From positions 23,007,917 to 23,071,916 of the forward strand of contig JANAVB010031417.1 of NCBI GenBank assembly GCA_029216955.1: a stretch of 64,000 nt of DNA. Reading direction: 5' to 3'. The DNA comes from Iris pallida. Lineage: Eukaryota > Streptophyta > Magnoliopsida > Asparagales > Iridaceae. The notes beneath the pieces were generated by a model. The model was not told where the DNA came from. It ran no database searches and saw nothing but the letters and a program-made list of their open reading frames with translations. Shown piece by piece: positions 36,456 through 49,130 of the stretch; position 1 is the first letter of the stretch; each line of letters starts with the position of its first letter. The position numbers were made by a program, and so were the translations under genes.

Positions 36456-36596
36456 AGAATTCCGTCCTCGGAATTTAATCAAGAGGCTAGAGGAGCAATG
36501 ACAAGCTATACTAATAACAAGCGAACTATTCTAGGCAATCAATCAATCATGCAAGCAAGGAATCGAAGGCATGAGGCATAAGAAAGACATTATACC

Positions 36597-39500
36597 TCAC
36601 GAGTCAAACAGGTCGGGATATCGCGATCGGATATCATCCTCACGCTCCCACGTTGACTCCCCCAAAGAGTGATGACCCCAAGCAACTCGGACTAACTTGA
36701 TAGTCTTGTTCTTGAGGATCTTCTCTCTTCGGTCCAATATAGACACGGGCCTCTCCTCATACGAAAGGTTGGTACCAACAACCAATTCTGAATGATCCAG
36801 AATGTGGCTCGGGTCTGGGATATACCGTCGTAATTAGGATACATGGAACACGTCATGCACCTCGCTTAGCGACGGCGGAAGAGCGAGACGATAGGATACA
36901 TCTCCTACTCGCTCCAGAATGTCGAACGGTCCTATATACCTAGGACTAAGCTTTCCCCGGACGTCGAAACGAATGACGCCACGGTTAGGCAAAATCTTCA
37001 GGAATACATGATCGCCGATCGAAAACTCGAGAGGACGCCGATGAGAATCGGCCCAATGGCGCTGGCGATCTTGGACAACTCGAAGATGATCTCTGACTCT
37101 CCTGACCACTTCAACTGTCTGAGCGATCATTTCTGGACCAAGCATCTGTCTCTCTCCAACATCATCCCAGGCTAGCGGGGATCTGCACTTCCTGCCATAA
37201 AGTGCCTCGAACGGTGCCATCTGGATACTGGCCTGGAAACTGTTGTTGTACGAAAATTCCACCAGGTGCAAATAATCTTCCCACGAACCACCAAAGTCAA
37301 GTGTACAGGACCGCAACATGTCTTCAAGAGTCTGGATCGTGCGTTCCGACTGACCATCTGTCTGCGGGTGATAAGCTGAACTGAACTGGAGGCGAGTCCC
37401 CAAACTCTCTTGCAAGCTACGCCAAAAGTGCGACATAAATCTGGAATCTCGGTCCGAGGTGATACTGACTGGCACTCCGTGCAACCTGACAATCTGTCTG
37501 AGGTACATCTCCGCTAGCTGAGCCGTCGAATGACCAACTCGGAATGGAAGAAAGTGAGCCACCTTCGTGAGCCGATCAACTATAACCCAAATAGCATCTC
37601 TACCAGCTGGGGATCTAGGTAATCCGGTCACGAAATCCATGGTCACATGCTCCCACTTCCATTCTGGAATCGACAAGGGCTGAAGAAGTCCAGCCGGTCT
37701 CTGATGTTCAGCTTTAACTTGTTGGCAAACCAAACACCGAGAGACAAATCGAGCTATCTCCCGCTTCATGCCATTCCACCAGAAGTGCTGACGGATATCT
37801 CGGTACATCTTCGTGCCACCGGGATGGATGGAATACTGCGAACTGTGAGCCTCTGTCATGATCTCCTGTCTGATATCTCCACTGGGTACACAAAGACGCT
37901 TCCCATGTCGAAGTGTACCGTCCTCATGAATGCATAGCTCTGGTCTTTGACCTGCCTCGCACTCTGCTCTGAGTCGCTGAAGCTTAGAATCTGCCGACTG
38001 CGCCGTCCGGATCCTCTCGACTATTGTGGACTGAACTTGCATACTGGCCATCAATGCCACACTGGAAGGGAGAACAACTTCTATACCCATCTTCTGAAGA
38101 TCTGCTAACAGCTCTGGTTGCGCTGTTAGAAAATAAACTCCGGCTCTCCTGCTCAAAGCATCTGCAACAACATTGGCCTTCCCAGGATGATACTGCAGGT
38201 TGACATCATAATCCACAAGAAGCTCCAGCCATCTCCTCTGACGCATGTTTAGATCCTTCTGGGTGAAAACATACTTCAGGCTCTTGTGGTCAGTGAAAAT
38301 TTCTACCCTGTCTCCATACAAATAGTGCCTCCACAACTTAAGTGCAAACACTACTGCTGCCAGCTCCAAGTCATGGGTTGGGTAATTCCTCTCATGATCA
38401 CGAAGTTGTCGTGACGCATAAGCTATTACCTTCCCATGCTGCATCAGAACACATCCTAAGTCTCTGCCTGAAGCATCACAATATACTGAGAATCCTCCGG
38501 TCCCATCGGGAAGCGTGAGAATAGGAGCTGTTATCAGGCCTCGCTTCAACTGCTCAAAAGAACTCTGACACTCTGCTGTCCAAGCAAACTGCGCATCCTT
38601 GCGGGTCAACTGCGTCAATGGCGCTGATATCCGAGCAAAATCCGAAACAAACCGCCGGTAGTAGCCGGCCAATCCAAGGAAACTACGAACCTCTGCAACT
38701 GTGCTGGGCACTGGCCATGACTCAATAGCAACAATCTTTTGGGGATCCACTTCCACTCCTCCTCTGGTGATGATATGACCCAAGTACGAAATGCGATCGA
38801 GCCAGAACTCGCATTTACTGAACTTGGCATATAACTGGTGCTCTCTGAGGATCTGAAGAACCACACGGAGATGCTGCTTATGCTCCGCCTCACTCTTGCT
38901 GTAGACCAGGATGTCATCCAAGAACACAATCACAAACTGATCCAAGTAAGGCATGAAAATGCGATTCATGAGATCCATGAATACGGCTGGCGAATTGGTT
39001 GCTCCAAAAGGCATAACAAGGAACTCCCAATGTCCATATCTCGATCTAAAAGCTGTCTTCGGGATGTCCTGCTCTCTGACTCTGATCTGGTGATAACCTG
39101 AGCGTAAATCAATCTTCGAGAATACTGAAGCCCCCTTGAGTTGATCAAACAAGTCATCTATCCTCGGAAGAGGGTATCTGTTCTTGATTGTCACTGAGTT
39201 CAAGGTACGATAATCAACACATAACCTAGACGTACCATCCTTCTTTTTCACAAGAAGTATCGAGGCTCCCCAAGGCGATCCACTAGCACGAATGAATCCC
39301 TTGGTTCTGAGTTCTTCAATCATCTTGTACAATATCTCCAACTCTGACGGCGCCATCCTGTAGACTCTCTCTGATACTGGGGCTGTTCCGGGAATCAAGT
39401 CTATGGTGAACTCGATCTCCTGCTCCGGAGGCATACCTGGAAGCTCTTCTGGGAAAACATCTGGGAACTCATCCACTATCCTGGGCAACTGCACTGCTGC

Positions 39501-40046
39501 TACTGCCATCCGCAATACTGGAGGAGAAGGCTCAACCGCTCCTCGGGAAAAGGAAAACTCTGGCTCGCCTGGAATGCTAAAAACAACCCTGCCGATATGG
39601 CAGTCTATTCTAGCATACTGGTTCCTCAACCAATCCATCCCTAAGACCACATCATAATCGGCCATCGGGAACTCTATCAATCTAGCGGGGAATTCTCTAC
39701 CGCTAACTACGATCCGACACGAGGAAAACACTCTATCTACTCCCACAAGTCCGTTACCAGTAAGTATATTGAGCCTTACTGATAATGACTCGGGCTCCAA
39801 TCCTACCCGTGTCGCGAATCGTGCAGACATAAAAGAATGCGATGCACCAGAATCAAATAAAGCTGAAGCTGGAAATGAGTTGACGAGAATAGTACCTGCC
39901 ACTACCTCTCCTGGTGCCAATCCTTCCTCTGCGGTCATAACCATAGCCTGACCGTGCCCTCGGGGTGCTGGTCCCCTCTGCTGAAATCCTCGCTGCCTAT
40001 TCTGACTCAAGGCTTGGGCTTGTGCATGCTGTTAGGGGTTCTGCTG
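36597..40046 (-). pseudogene. Chromovirus pol (protease, RT, RNase H, integrase, post-integrase/chromodomain region)
   Basis: The open part 40010-36834 encodes 1058 residues. In order: an aspartic protease with the DSGAS motif (about residue 53), reverse transcriptase with the YRTLN and FLDD motifs (about 230-410), RNase H (YCDASG, then TDHKSLKY, about 505-610), and integrase with an HHCC zinc finger (H, H, CLVCQQ) and the core D, D, E signature (MDFVTG, TSDRD, DGQSE; about 700-900). The frame continues past a TAA (36834-36836) into a chromodomain-like tail ending at 36597 (SLGESTWEREDDI). Two further stops separate it from gag in the same frame, so gag-pol was one ORF. Frame is otherwise intact. 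Confidence 0.92.
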
Positions 40047-41225
40047 CTAGAACATCTGGGACTGAGGCGGCAAGGGCCTCGACAATGGGTACTGCTGCTG
40101 CTGCTGGACCGGTGCTGGTCCTCTCACCGAAGAGCTAGAAAGGTTGGACGATGATGAACCACCCCTATTCGGACATGATCCAACCCTATGGTCTGGTGCT
40201 CCACAAGCCAGGCACAATCCCTGCGCCCTGCGACATTCTGCTACCACATGGCCTGGCTTCCCACAATGAGAACATCCCACTGCGGAAGACTGCTTCTGCT
40301 TCTGCTGCTGCTGAGGGTGCGTCGGAGTTGAATGCTGAACCGACGTCACGGAGGCCGCTCGCCTTGGAGCTCCAATAGTCAAAGCCCTGGCTGCCGGGGC
40401 TGGTGCTGAAGACTGATTCATCTGGCCGTGAGATCTCTTCCGACCTCCGACCCTATCCACAATCCTCTGGGAGGTATACTCATGCCTCCGGGCTGCTCTC
40501 AAGACTGCATCAAAAGTCTGATGCTCAAACTGCTCGACTGCTAACAAAATCTCCAGGTGAAGCCCCTGCTGGAACCGCTGGGCTCTATCATACTCGGTCG
40601 CCACCAAGGTGGGAGCAAACCGACTGAGTCTGGAAAACTCGGCCGCATATCCATCGACCGTCCTTCCTCCTTGCTTCAAGTTGGTGAATCGGGTCTGCAG
40701 ATCATACCGAGCTACAGCATCGAAATACTTGGTCTGGAATCTCTCTCTGAACACCGCCCAAGCAATAGGTGCTTCTAATCCAACGGCCTGAGCTGCCCAC
40801 CAGCTGCGGGCAAGATCTAACAACTGCAGGCGCACCACGGCTACCTCCTCATTCTCCGGAGTCCTGGCTGCCTCGAGAATCACTTCTGTGTCCTGAAGCC
40901 ATGCATCTGCCGCAATAGCATCTTCACTACCGTCAAAGAATGGAGGGTTCAAGCGCTTGAAGCTGTTGGGCGCGCTGTTACCCTGATGACCACCCCGGGT
41001 CAAAGCATCCGTCACTGCCTGTTGCAAGGCATCTCCACGATGATCTTGAGAAGCTATCAAGGTCCTGACGAGTCCTACTAAGGTGCCATCATCAGGTTCG
41101 GCAGGCTGAACTGGGGGCTCTTCTCCAATAGGCTCGACTCTGGAGGCTACTCCGGAGTGCTGGACTTGATCTCCAGGTTGCTGCTGGTCCGCGGGAGGTG
41201 CTCCGCCTTGCTGATCGGTAGGACC
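40047..41225 (-). pseudogene. Chromovirus gag with two CCHC zinc knuckles
   Basis: A capsid-like region with FDGSEDAIAADAWLQDTE and RSWWAAQAV, then AEFSRLSRFAPTLV, is followed by a Gln-rich linker and two CX2CX4HX4C knuckles (CSHCGKPGHVVAEC, CLACGAPDHRVGSC). The reading frame is open upstream to about 41225 but I see no ATG at a sensible position, so the start is lost or lies in the leader. It ends at TAG 40047-40049. A second stop, TAA 40032-40034, lies just beyond in the same frame, between gag and pol. Both stops fall in a Gln-rich stretch, as if CAG and CAA had mutated. Confidence 0.88.
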
Positions 41226-41432
41226 ACGAACAATGCCGCTGAAGAAGACGACATAGGGAACAATAAGGAAGGACCAGGACAGATCAACGATACAAGCACA
41301 TGATCAGGACAAGAATCCAGGGATTTAGAAGATACGAGCAGAGATCAAGGATGAATACTGATTGAGACATCTATTCGGTAAACCCTCACATATCTTGATT
41401 TACAAGACCTGCATGGGCCACCACTTAAACCA
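41226..41432 (-). other. Leader between the 5' LTR and gag; primer-binding site not recognised
   Basis: On the sense strand the base after the 5' LTR opens TGGTTTAAGTGGTGGCCC. It begins TGG as tRNA-primed sites do, but it does not continue as the common initiator-methionine site TGGTATCAGAGC. The priming tRNA is therefore undetermined. Confidence 0.5.
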
Positions 41433-44355
41433 TGTCACGCCCCAGAACCAGAATACTGGAGAGCGGGGGCAGACATAGCCAGCTACGTATATTGAAATGG
41501 ATTCCATCTCGCTATACGGTCACGGCTGTCTAGATACATGAGGGTTTACTACAAGCCAACAGTCTCCTATGGTCATGAACAAGCCTAGTGTCTAAATCAC
41601 AAGCAAGTAAGTAAATGTTACAAGATGTATGATTATTAAATATACAATAATAAGGCGTCCCAAATATTACATATTCAGCTGATCATGAAGCTAGTCGTTA
41701 CAAAATGTGAGGACTAGCAAGAGTTTAGTCATACATGATCAACCCTAGGATCTGTTAATCATGTTACAGCCCGTAGGCAGACAGTAAGTAAGTGCAATCG
41801 AGCTAAACAGGTGCTCGTCGGCTAAACGCCTCAAAAGAATATTTTTACAATAAAGTGGGAGATCAAAAATAAACCCACTCGTTGCCAGGGTTCCGTCTAG
41901 TGGTCACCATCTGGCTGGAAGGTCGGTAGATCCTCTGGAGCTGCTCCGAAATCTGGCCATACAAAACCAGCTGGGTCAGATCCCAGAAAGAGCAAGTGCC
42001 ACAAAGGAAGCTTCACTTAGGAACTAAAACCAGCAATCAGCACAAGATATAAATAAAAGTAAGAACTGGGAAAAATAAGGAAAACACATCAGGATGATAT
42101 ACGACGAGATAACCATGGAACTATTCAGATAACCAGGTTACAACCCGTAAACCAAACAAGGACCGGGGTTGTAACCCTTCGTCTGAACGGAGCTTGGTTT
42201 CTCATCATTTATCGATAAAATAAATACAAGCATTCTGGTCATTCAATAATCTGGAACAGGATCAGGACAAGACTAGACTGGTTAGACTCCATCCAATCAT
42301 TTCACGGCCAAGCAAGAACTACGGCTTGATACTTTAACTAACTAGGGTTGTCACAAGCCTAATTACTAACAAGATGCAGTGAGATTATTCCACAGCCACA
42401 AGCCCTGCAGACCATCCAGGTTACCCAGGACGAAAGATTAGGGTTGAATTCAGGTGGGTACATCGTCCAGGAAACGCATGTACCCTTAAGTAGCTTGAAA
42501 GGTGCAACACATGACAGTGTGCTGGAAATGTGCCCTACTCGACGGCAGGCTACAGATCCCAGGCGCGCCCAGGTAACGGGATTGCCTGTAGCTGAAAAAT
42601 CTCTTCATGACTAATGTGTTAATCTAGTTATTAACCTTAGTCCATTTCAATAGGTACTCCTGACCGTGGTACTCAGGAGTCCCTCCCTAGCATGATGCAA
42701 GACAGGACTGGTTTATTTGTACAAGCACAATCGCCCACGGTGTCCAAATTAATTATACAGGTCATGTCATGTCAAGTAGCCGTCGCAACAGCTTATCAGA
42801 TATATCATGTCAGGTTTATCATGTCAAGTGTTCTTGTCAGGAGTGTGCCACGACGGGCCACTATCAGCTCATGTCAGGTTTTCTTGTCAAAAGTGCACCA
42901 CTACGGGTCACTATCGTGTCATGCTCATGTATCATTTCAAAACATATTAAACAAATCCATGATTATCAAGTTCATGACAAAATGCGTAAGGATATAAAAT
43001 GAACGTAAAATATCTAATAAAATATTAATATACAGGGCCATAGAAAAGCCATGCGGCTAAGTCATATGCGGTCAGGAAATGGTAGAATCATGCGGCCCAA
43101 TTAGGAGGGCGCATGCGGCCAGGGTCACTGAATCACATGCGGCCAAGAAAAAGGGGGGACGCATGCAGCTGGAAGTGCAAGGGCGCATGCGGCTCCAAGA
43201 CGTTGGGCCTCATGCGGCCAGCGGAAGTGTGGAGTTCATGCGACTGGGTATAGAAGGAGGCGCATGCGGTTAAGTCAACATGGCTGCTATGCGGCTGAGA
43301 GTGAAGGTATATATGCGGCTGAAGGGGCAGGAACCTATGCGGCTGGGAGTAGGACTAGCTCCCATGCGGCAAGCAGGAATGAAGGCTCCATGCGGCAGGG
43401 ATGAATTGGACTCATGCGGCTCTCGGGGTAGGGGCACATGCGGCTAGCGGGGAACCAAGCCTATGCGGTCCGCAAGTACTAGAGTTCATGCGGCTCAAGG
43501 AGATAGGCGCATATGCGGCTGAAGGCAAGTGGGACTCCATGCGGCAAGAAGGAACTGAGGACTCATGCGGTCATGTTCAATTCATATTCATGCGGCTGAG
43601 GATGAAGGCAGACTTATGCGGCTGGGAAGCAAGGGCCTCATGCGGTTTAAGAATGAGACTCAGCCCATGCGGTTAGAAGTCTCATGCGGCTGAATCACTT
43701 GCCGCATGAATTGTCATGCGGTCAAGTCAAGCACTGTTCTTCTTCCCCAAATTTCAGAGAAGAAGAACACTATGAACCCAAGCTTCCAAGCTCCATAAAA
43801 TCTTCATCTGGAGCCCAAATCCGAACTTCCATAGGTCAAAATGGGGTAGAACGAAATTCTCTACAACATGGAACCATCAAAACATAGAAATAACAAGATT
43901 AAGTAGATCAAAACCCAAGAAATCCAAAAATAAAATAAAATAAACCTAGATCTACAAGAATCTAGCCATGGAAAGTGAAAATGCCAAGTTCTAAAGTGCT
44001 TTAGAATGTAGTAAGGTAGAGAATGAAGTAATAAAATTGGAGTTCCTCCATGAAGCAAGTTGCACTTGCCTAGACCTCTCTCTTCTCTCTCTGGTAGGTA
44101 AGAAGTAATGGGGAAGAAGAAGATGAGATTAATGAAGAGAGAGAAAAGAATGGGCTAATAAATACAAATGGAGGTGGTAGGTAGGGGGTTCATCCAAGGG
44201 TTCATCATGAACCCAAGCAAAACCAAGCCAGGCCAAACCAACCACCCCGAACCAGGAATAGACCAAGTCAAGAAGGAAATGCCAAGTCAGGAAATCATAC
44301 AATAAAATACGTATACGTATTCCAAGAATACGTGATACGAACCACAGGCATTACA
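41433..44355 (-). repeat. 5' LTR (right copy) of the chromovirus
   Basis: 2923 bp, collinear with the left copy apart from about 30 substitutions and one single-base gap (near 42690). Its ATGCGGC array runs from about 43048 to 43722. The minus-strand 65-aa ORF at 43861-44058 recurs at the same place in the left LTR and is not evidence for a gene. Confidence 0.95.
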
Positions 44356-44502
44356 CAACCAAACAAGAAAAAACTACTTCGCACCTTAACCACATGAGTT
44401 AAAAGAGATGTTTGATTATAATTGGATAATATTCTTATTATACGCGCAAAGCACGTGCATTTACTAGTATATATATAATATACACGACCTTTCCACTAGA
44501 GT

Positions 44503-44825
44503 CTAGAGGTGGGCATTATTCGATTTTGGACTCAAATCGAATTGAATAAAATATTCGGTTCGATTTGAAAAAAATTCTGCTTAATTACGGAAATACAATA
44601 ATTCTATTTAGAGTCCAACTTTGAAATACAACAAATGCGTGTGTAAAAATTATAAACTTTAATATAATTTAACTATGATCACAACTTTGGTCCAAAACCA
44701 TTAATAATAGAAATATCTCAACCGAACGAACAGAATCGATTATTCGGTTTGGTTTTAGATTTTTAGAGTTTCGGTTTCGATTATTTTGGTTCGACCGAAC
44801 CAAATAAACCGAAGACTCACCCCTA
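44503..44825. mobile_element. Probable MITE, 323 bp
   Basis: The left end AGAGGTGGGCATTATTCG and the inverted right end AGGGGTGAGTCTTCGG are similar. The interior consists of TTCGGTTCGATTTG-like words as in many hAT-type MITEs. No clean TSD seen. Confidence 0.5.
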
Positions 44826-47800
44826 TTTTATATATAAATTTGATAGAGCCTGAAAATCTGAAAATTTCTTTCCAAACATATAAAGGGATATATGTTGATA
44901 ACTTTTCAAACTGTTCCCAATATTTGGAAAATGCATACTTCTGCTATCAATAGACATCTTAGCTAAAATGGTCTATTTGTAAATGAAATCACAAATCAGT
45001 GACTACCTTTTGGGTGAAGAGTCTCAAAAAGTATAAACTGAATCTGGACCCAGAAATTCATCTTCATATGAAGAATTACTCCACAACCAACCATCACAAA
45101 ATCCTACAGTAACGTCATTTCGACAGCCAAAAGCATATTGACAGAGTGGAAGAGGTGGGCTTGAGGAACGTTCAATCTACTTACCACACGGGCCGACTGA
45201 CTGACACAGACCGTACAAGCATTAAACACCCACCCATCTCCTTCCAAACACAACACAGGACACCACACCCATTTCTTTTCCTCCAACACCTCACTCAGAA
45301 ATCTGCATATAAACACACACACACCATACAGCGATCCAACCCAACTCCTAATCACCTCCCTCCTGACCTGTTTCACGTCCAACTGACAAAGCTGATACCC
45401 CGGTACTATTCCCACCACGTGAACAGTTACTATGCATCCAATGGGAATTCGATGGTAAAGTATATTTAAATCTTTCCTAAATTTGTCTCGTTTTACAAAA
45501 TAAGACCTTTTAAAAAACTTAAACATTTTACATCTTCTTAGATTTTTTATGCGAATAAAAAGATCCTTACCGTCAATTAACCATTAAAAATAACAGTTAA
45601 CAACATTTTTTTTTTTAAAAAATTACCTAATCTACCCTTTCCCATTTCTACACCAGCTCCCTCTCATTCCCACCGTCGGCCAGCCTCGCCCCCCGACCTG
45701 CCCCCCCTCCTCCCTTTGCCAGCCCGCCCACAACTCCCCCCCTACGTCGGTAACCCGACCCCGACCCACCCCCCCTCCTCCTCTCTCCGCGACGAGCCTC
45801 CCAGCCCTCCCCACCCCTCCTCCCTCCGCCGGCGACCCACCCCTCGACCCATTTCAGTACCGTAACCTACTCCTAATGGTCTCCCAAGAAGTGCAATTTT
45901 TGTAACACTGCATCATGATATTTATCCACTATTCCACCTACAAGAACCCTATCTTCCTCAACCATGTATCTCTAAATTCCAGTGTTGAATATCATCTTAT
46001 GAAGCTTCAACTTTTTCAAGAAATATTAGAAAAACCCATATTCGATAAATAATCCATTAAATTTAGTCAAAAGTAACACTTAAAGAAGAGAAAATTATAA
46101 TCTATTTATATGATGAGAAAGATAGCAAAGTGGGACACGGAACTCAAATCCAGGAAGAACCCATCAAATTTCTGCCGCCTATTTACCAGTTGCTTCTTTC
46201 TCATAAAATCTGGCTTTGCCACAATTCTACATGCCTTCTACGTATGAGTTGAAGTAGGCTTGATCATGTTATTTCGTATTCTAGGGAGTTAGAGATAATT
46301 TGTATGTAAACTGTTTGATGCAATCATGCAATATGTATTTTTTTTGATGCAATCATGCTATTTTTTTCTGTTGAATTTGTTATACTTATAACTCCATTAT
46401 ATCTTTACTATAGCTTATGCCATCATTAAATTAATTCATTTTCCCATTTTATTTCCTTCAAATGTCTAAGAATACTGTTTTTCTCAGATAATTGATTTTT
46501 CATTGCTTGAACCAAAGCATGGTTGTATATGTCAGCCATGGCCGATATGTCAGTTTCATAGGTAAAACAACACGATTTTGTAATATAGCAGCTGACATGT
46601 TTGACCCTTTGAGATAAATTACTTAAACTCTTAAAAGTAGACTACTAAATGACTTGCTCTTAAAGTACTTTTATATTGTAAGTGTTAAATTATTTAGAGT
46701 CCTAAATAATGTTTTTTTTTATTTGTACATATCCATCTTAGTAAGACTGTTAAAACTGCTTCATACGAAATCTTCATGTTAGTAGTTCCTTATATCTGTA
46801 GTTATGATTGTTGTTAGTTTTAGTACACGTAGCTACGACACAGACACAAACACACACATATATATACACACGCAATGTCTCCCAATATTCGGCATCCAAC
46901 ACTTCAGAAAAAGGTTACATGGAACGCTTCGAATTATGGAACATAAAATGGGGCTTGTCCCAGGTACATGGTTACGCTGGGACAATTTTTTTTTGAAATG
47001 CAATAAGTTAATCCTGAACGTGGAATATTTTCAAGGAACCAATATGTAATATAATAGTCATGTATATTTAAGATTCAAAGTTAATCAAGTAACATAAAAT
47101 AACGTCATAAAAAATTTAAAACTAAAAAGAATTCATAAGTTCCGAAGGATACTAACAATGCCTTTTCAAAACGTAGAAGCAAGTCCTACCACTCTACAAC
47201 TATATCTTACTTTTCTCTTTAAAAGCTTGGCAAGAAACCCAAGTACACGATATATTTGCTTGTTAGAATGCAGATTTGCACATTCGGATTTGTTGTCGTT
47301 CCACATTTTGGAACGTGTGTTCTTGGATTGCTGACCGGATGCTCTCAGGTCGTGTATTCTTGAATTGTGGAACGCTTCTTCGTATATGTTTCCTACATAT
47401 TTGAATTCAAGAAACCATGTTTCAAAACCCAATCCAACATGAACTTGACATCCAACATCTACAATCTTGAACCAGAGGATCATTATGTTTTTTTATCACT
47501 GGTAAATACAAGAGCATGCAGCAAAATTCAGAGAATGAAGGGGGCGGACGTTGCTGTGCTGTGAACCGATTGGTATATTGTTTGGATTCATTTTAGTCCG
47601 TGTAAGTGTCAGACTTTTCTTCTGTGGCCGGCATGACAACATTTCCTGATACATTTGAATGCAATAATCTTACGTTGATTGACGCAAATCAAGTTGATTG
47701 ATACCGCATCAAACTGACTGGCTTTTGGTAGGTACAGCAGCACCAAAATATCATTTCTCTGTCAGATTGGTTGCATTGCTGGTTGCAGCCTTGCAGGTGG

Positions 47801-48465
47801 GGTCCATGTATCTAGTGCTCTCCATCATGAATAAGAACAAGTTGTGTTATTTTATTCATCATAAATGTCAAGTGGGAAAAGTTATTTGGTTTTCTTCATC
47901 TTTCTGGATTCTTATATTAAAGAAACTTCGAGGTGTCTTACTCACATACACCTACTCTTCTAGCGGATACGTGGCTCGAACACCAACCAGTCGGTCCAGA
48001 TCCTTGTTAGCAATCATCCGAATAAAACTCGTATTGTATGCGAATTTTTTCGTATCTTTCATAAACGTATAATACTTGCGTACTTTTGACATATCTAAAT
48101 CAGTACATTAATTTTAAGCATACGAAGTTTTAAACATGTTATGTATAAATTATTGACAAATTTGGTACAATAAACATACTAGAAACCTATTTAATTAACC
48201 AAATTTGACAATATATTTAAGAATAGTTGTTTTTATTTAATTAACCAAATTTATTTAATTTGACAATATATTTAATTAACCACATAAGGGATTCAGAATA
48301 GTTGGTTTTTATTTTATTCTGTGATTTGTTTGTCATATCTAATTTTGATGTGGACCTAATAGCTGCATAGAAATACCAAGATGTTTACACTTGTGTTTAC
48401 CCATCTTATAATCTTCATCTGAGTTTAAAGTACATTATTATGTGGCTCTTCAGTAACGTTATATG
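44826..48465. other. Intergenic DNA, no gene recognised
   Basis: AT-rich with a C-rich stretch at 45640-45850 (CCCCCCTCCTCC-type runs) that generates meaningless ORFs on the minus strand. ORFs at 45104-45526, 46804-47049, 47166-47483 and 47698-48072 have no family resemblance. A diverged copy of the 32635-type direct repeat is at 48112-48225. Confidence 0.5.
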
Positions 48466-49130
48466 TAGGCCTGTCAAGTGGGCCGGATCTTTCAGGCCCA
48501 TACATTGTAGTGGGCTGGATCTAAGGATAAAAATTGGAGTCCAGTTCGGCACATGACCCACGGAACTGTGGGCTTCAGATTGAACCGGGCCGGGCCTCGG
48601 ATGACAGGTGACCCACGCAAAGCTAAGTTCTGATTTCTTAACTTAATAATCCCCAAACCAAGACCTTCATTTGGAATGTGAAAACAAAGAAAATGGAAAA
48701 GACAAGCAAATGTGTGTTTATCATAAGCAAATGCGAAATAGACCTCCATTACTGAGACCTTCATTTGGAATGTGAAAAAAAAGCAGCTGTCCATTTTGAT
48801 GTAAACTGAGACATTCATTACTGCTTTCATAATTTATTTGTGGTATTTACATGGAGAAAGAAAATGTGTGTTTATATGTTTTCTGTACATTGCTATTATT
48901 TTTGTGTATCAAGAACTGCACATTGCAGTTAAGTATTCAGAACTCAATTAAGTATTCATTCTTCGGACCTGGGCTTCCGGCCGGGCCAAGCCTACCTTAT
49001 GGGCCGACATATGTGACCTAGCTCGATCCAATAGAATGGGCCAGTCCGGGCCCATGGTTAAACGGGCTGTGCCAGCTCATGGGCTAAGTTTTTGGGCCGG
49101 GCTGGGCCGGCCCGGCCCAATTGACAGGTA
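48466..49130. mobile_element. hAT-like MITE with GGGCCGGGC-rich ends, 665 bp
   Basis: The left end TAGGCCTGTCAAGTGGGCC and the inverted right end TACCTGTCAATTGGGCC match well. The right end is rich in GGGCCGGGCTGGGCCGG. This end structure is common among plant hAT MITEs. I could not find a clean 8-bp TSD. Confidence 0.7.

Larger units (their letters stand above)
33515..44355 (-). mobile_element. Full-length Ty3/gypsy chromovirus (Tekay-like), 10,841 bp, recently inserted, gag-pol broken
   Basis: Two LTRs of 2924 and 2923 bp with plus-strand edges TGTCACGCC...GCATTACA are flanked by the 5-bp TSD CAACC (33510-33514, 44356-44360). Coding direction is minus: gag (about 41225-40050), then protease, reverse transcriptase, RNase H, integrase and a post-integrase segment down to 36597. 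The polypurine tract AAGGTGGGTAGAG (minus strand, 36451-36439) abuts the left LTR. Integrase and post-integrase wording (LRRYIPDPSHILD, NKTIKLVRVAWGHHS) is that of the Tekay/Del chromovirus clade. By eye I count about 30 differences between the LTRs, near 1%, implying a young insertion. Three in-frame stops make it non-autonomous. Confidence 0.95.

Noticed and set aside
38615..39157. Extra ORFs on both strands inside pol
   Set aside because: Shadows of the real pol frame, which explains every base with conserved RT and RNase H motifs.
45632..45850. Gly/Arg-rich ORF on the minus strand
   Set aside because: A translation of a C-rich low-complexity stretch; no start context, splice logic or homology.
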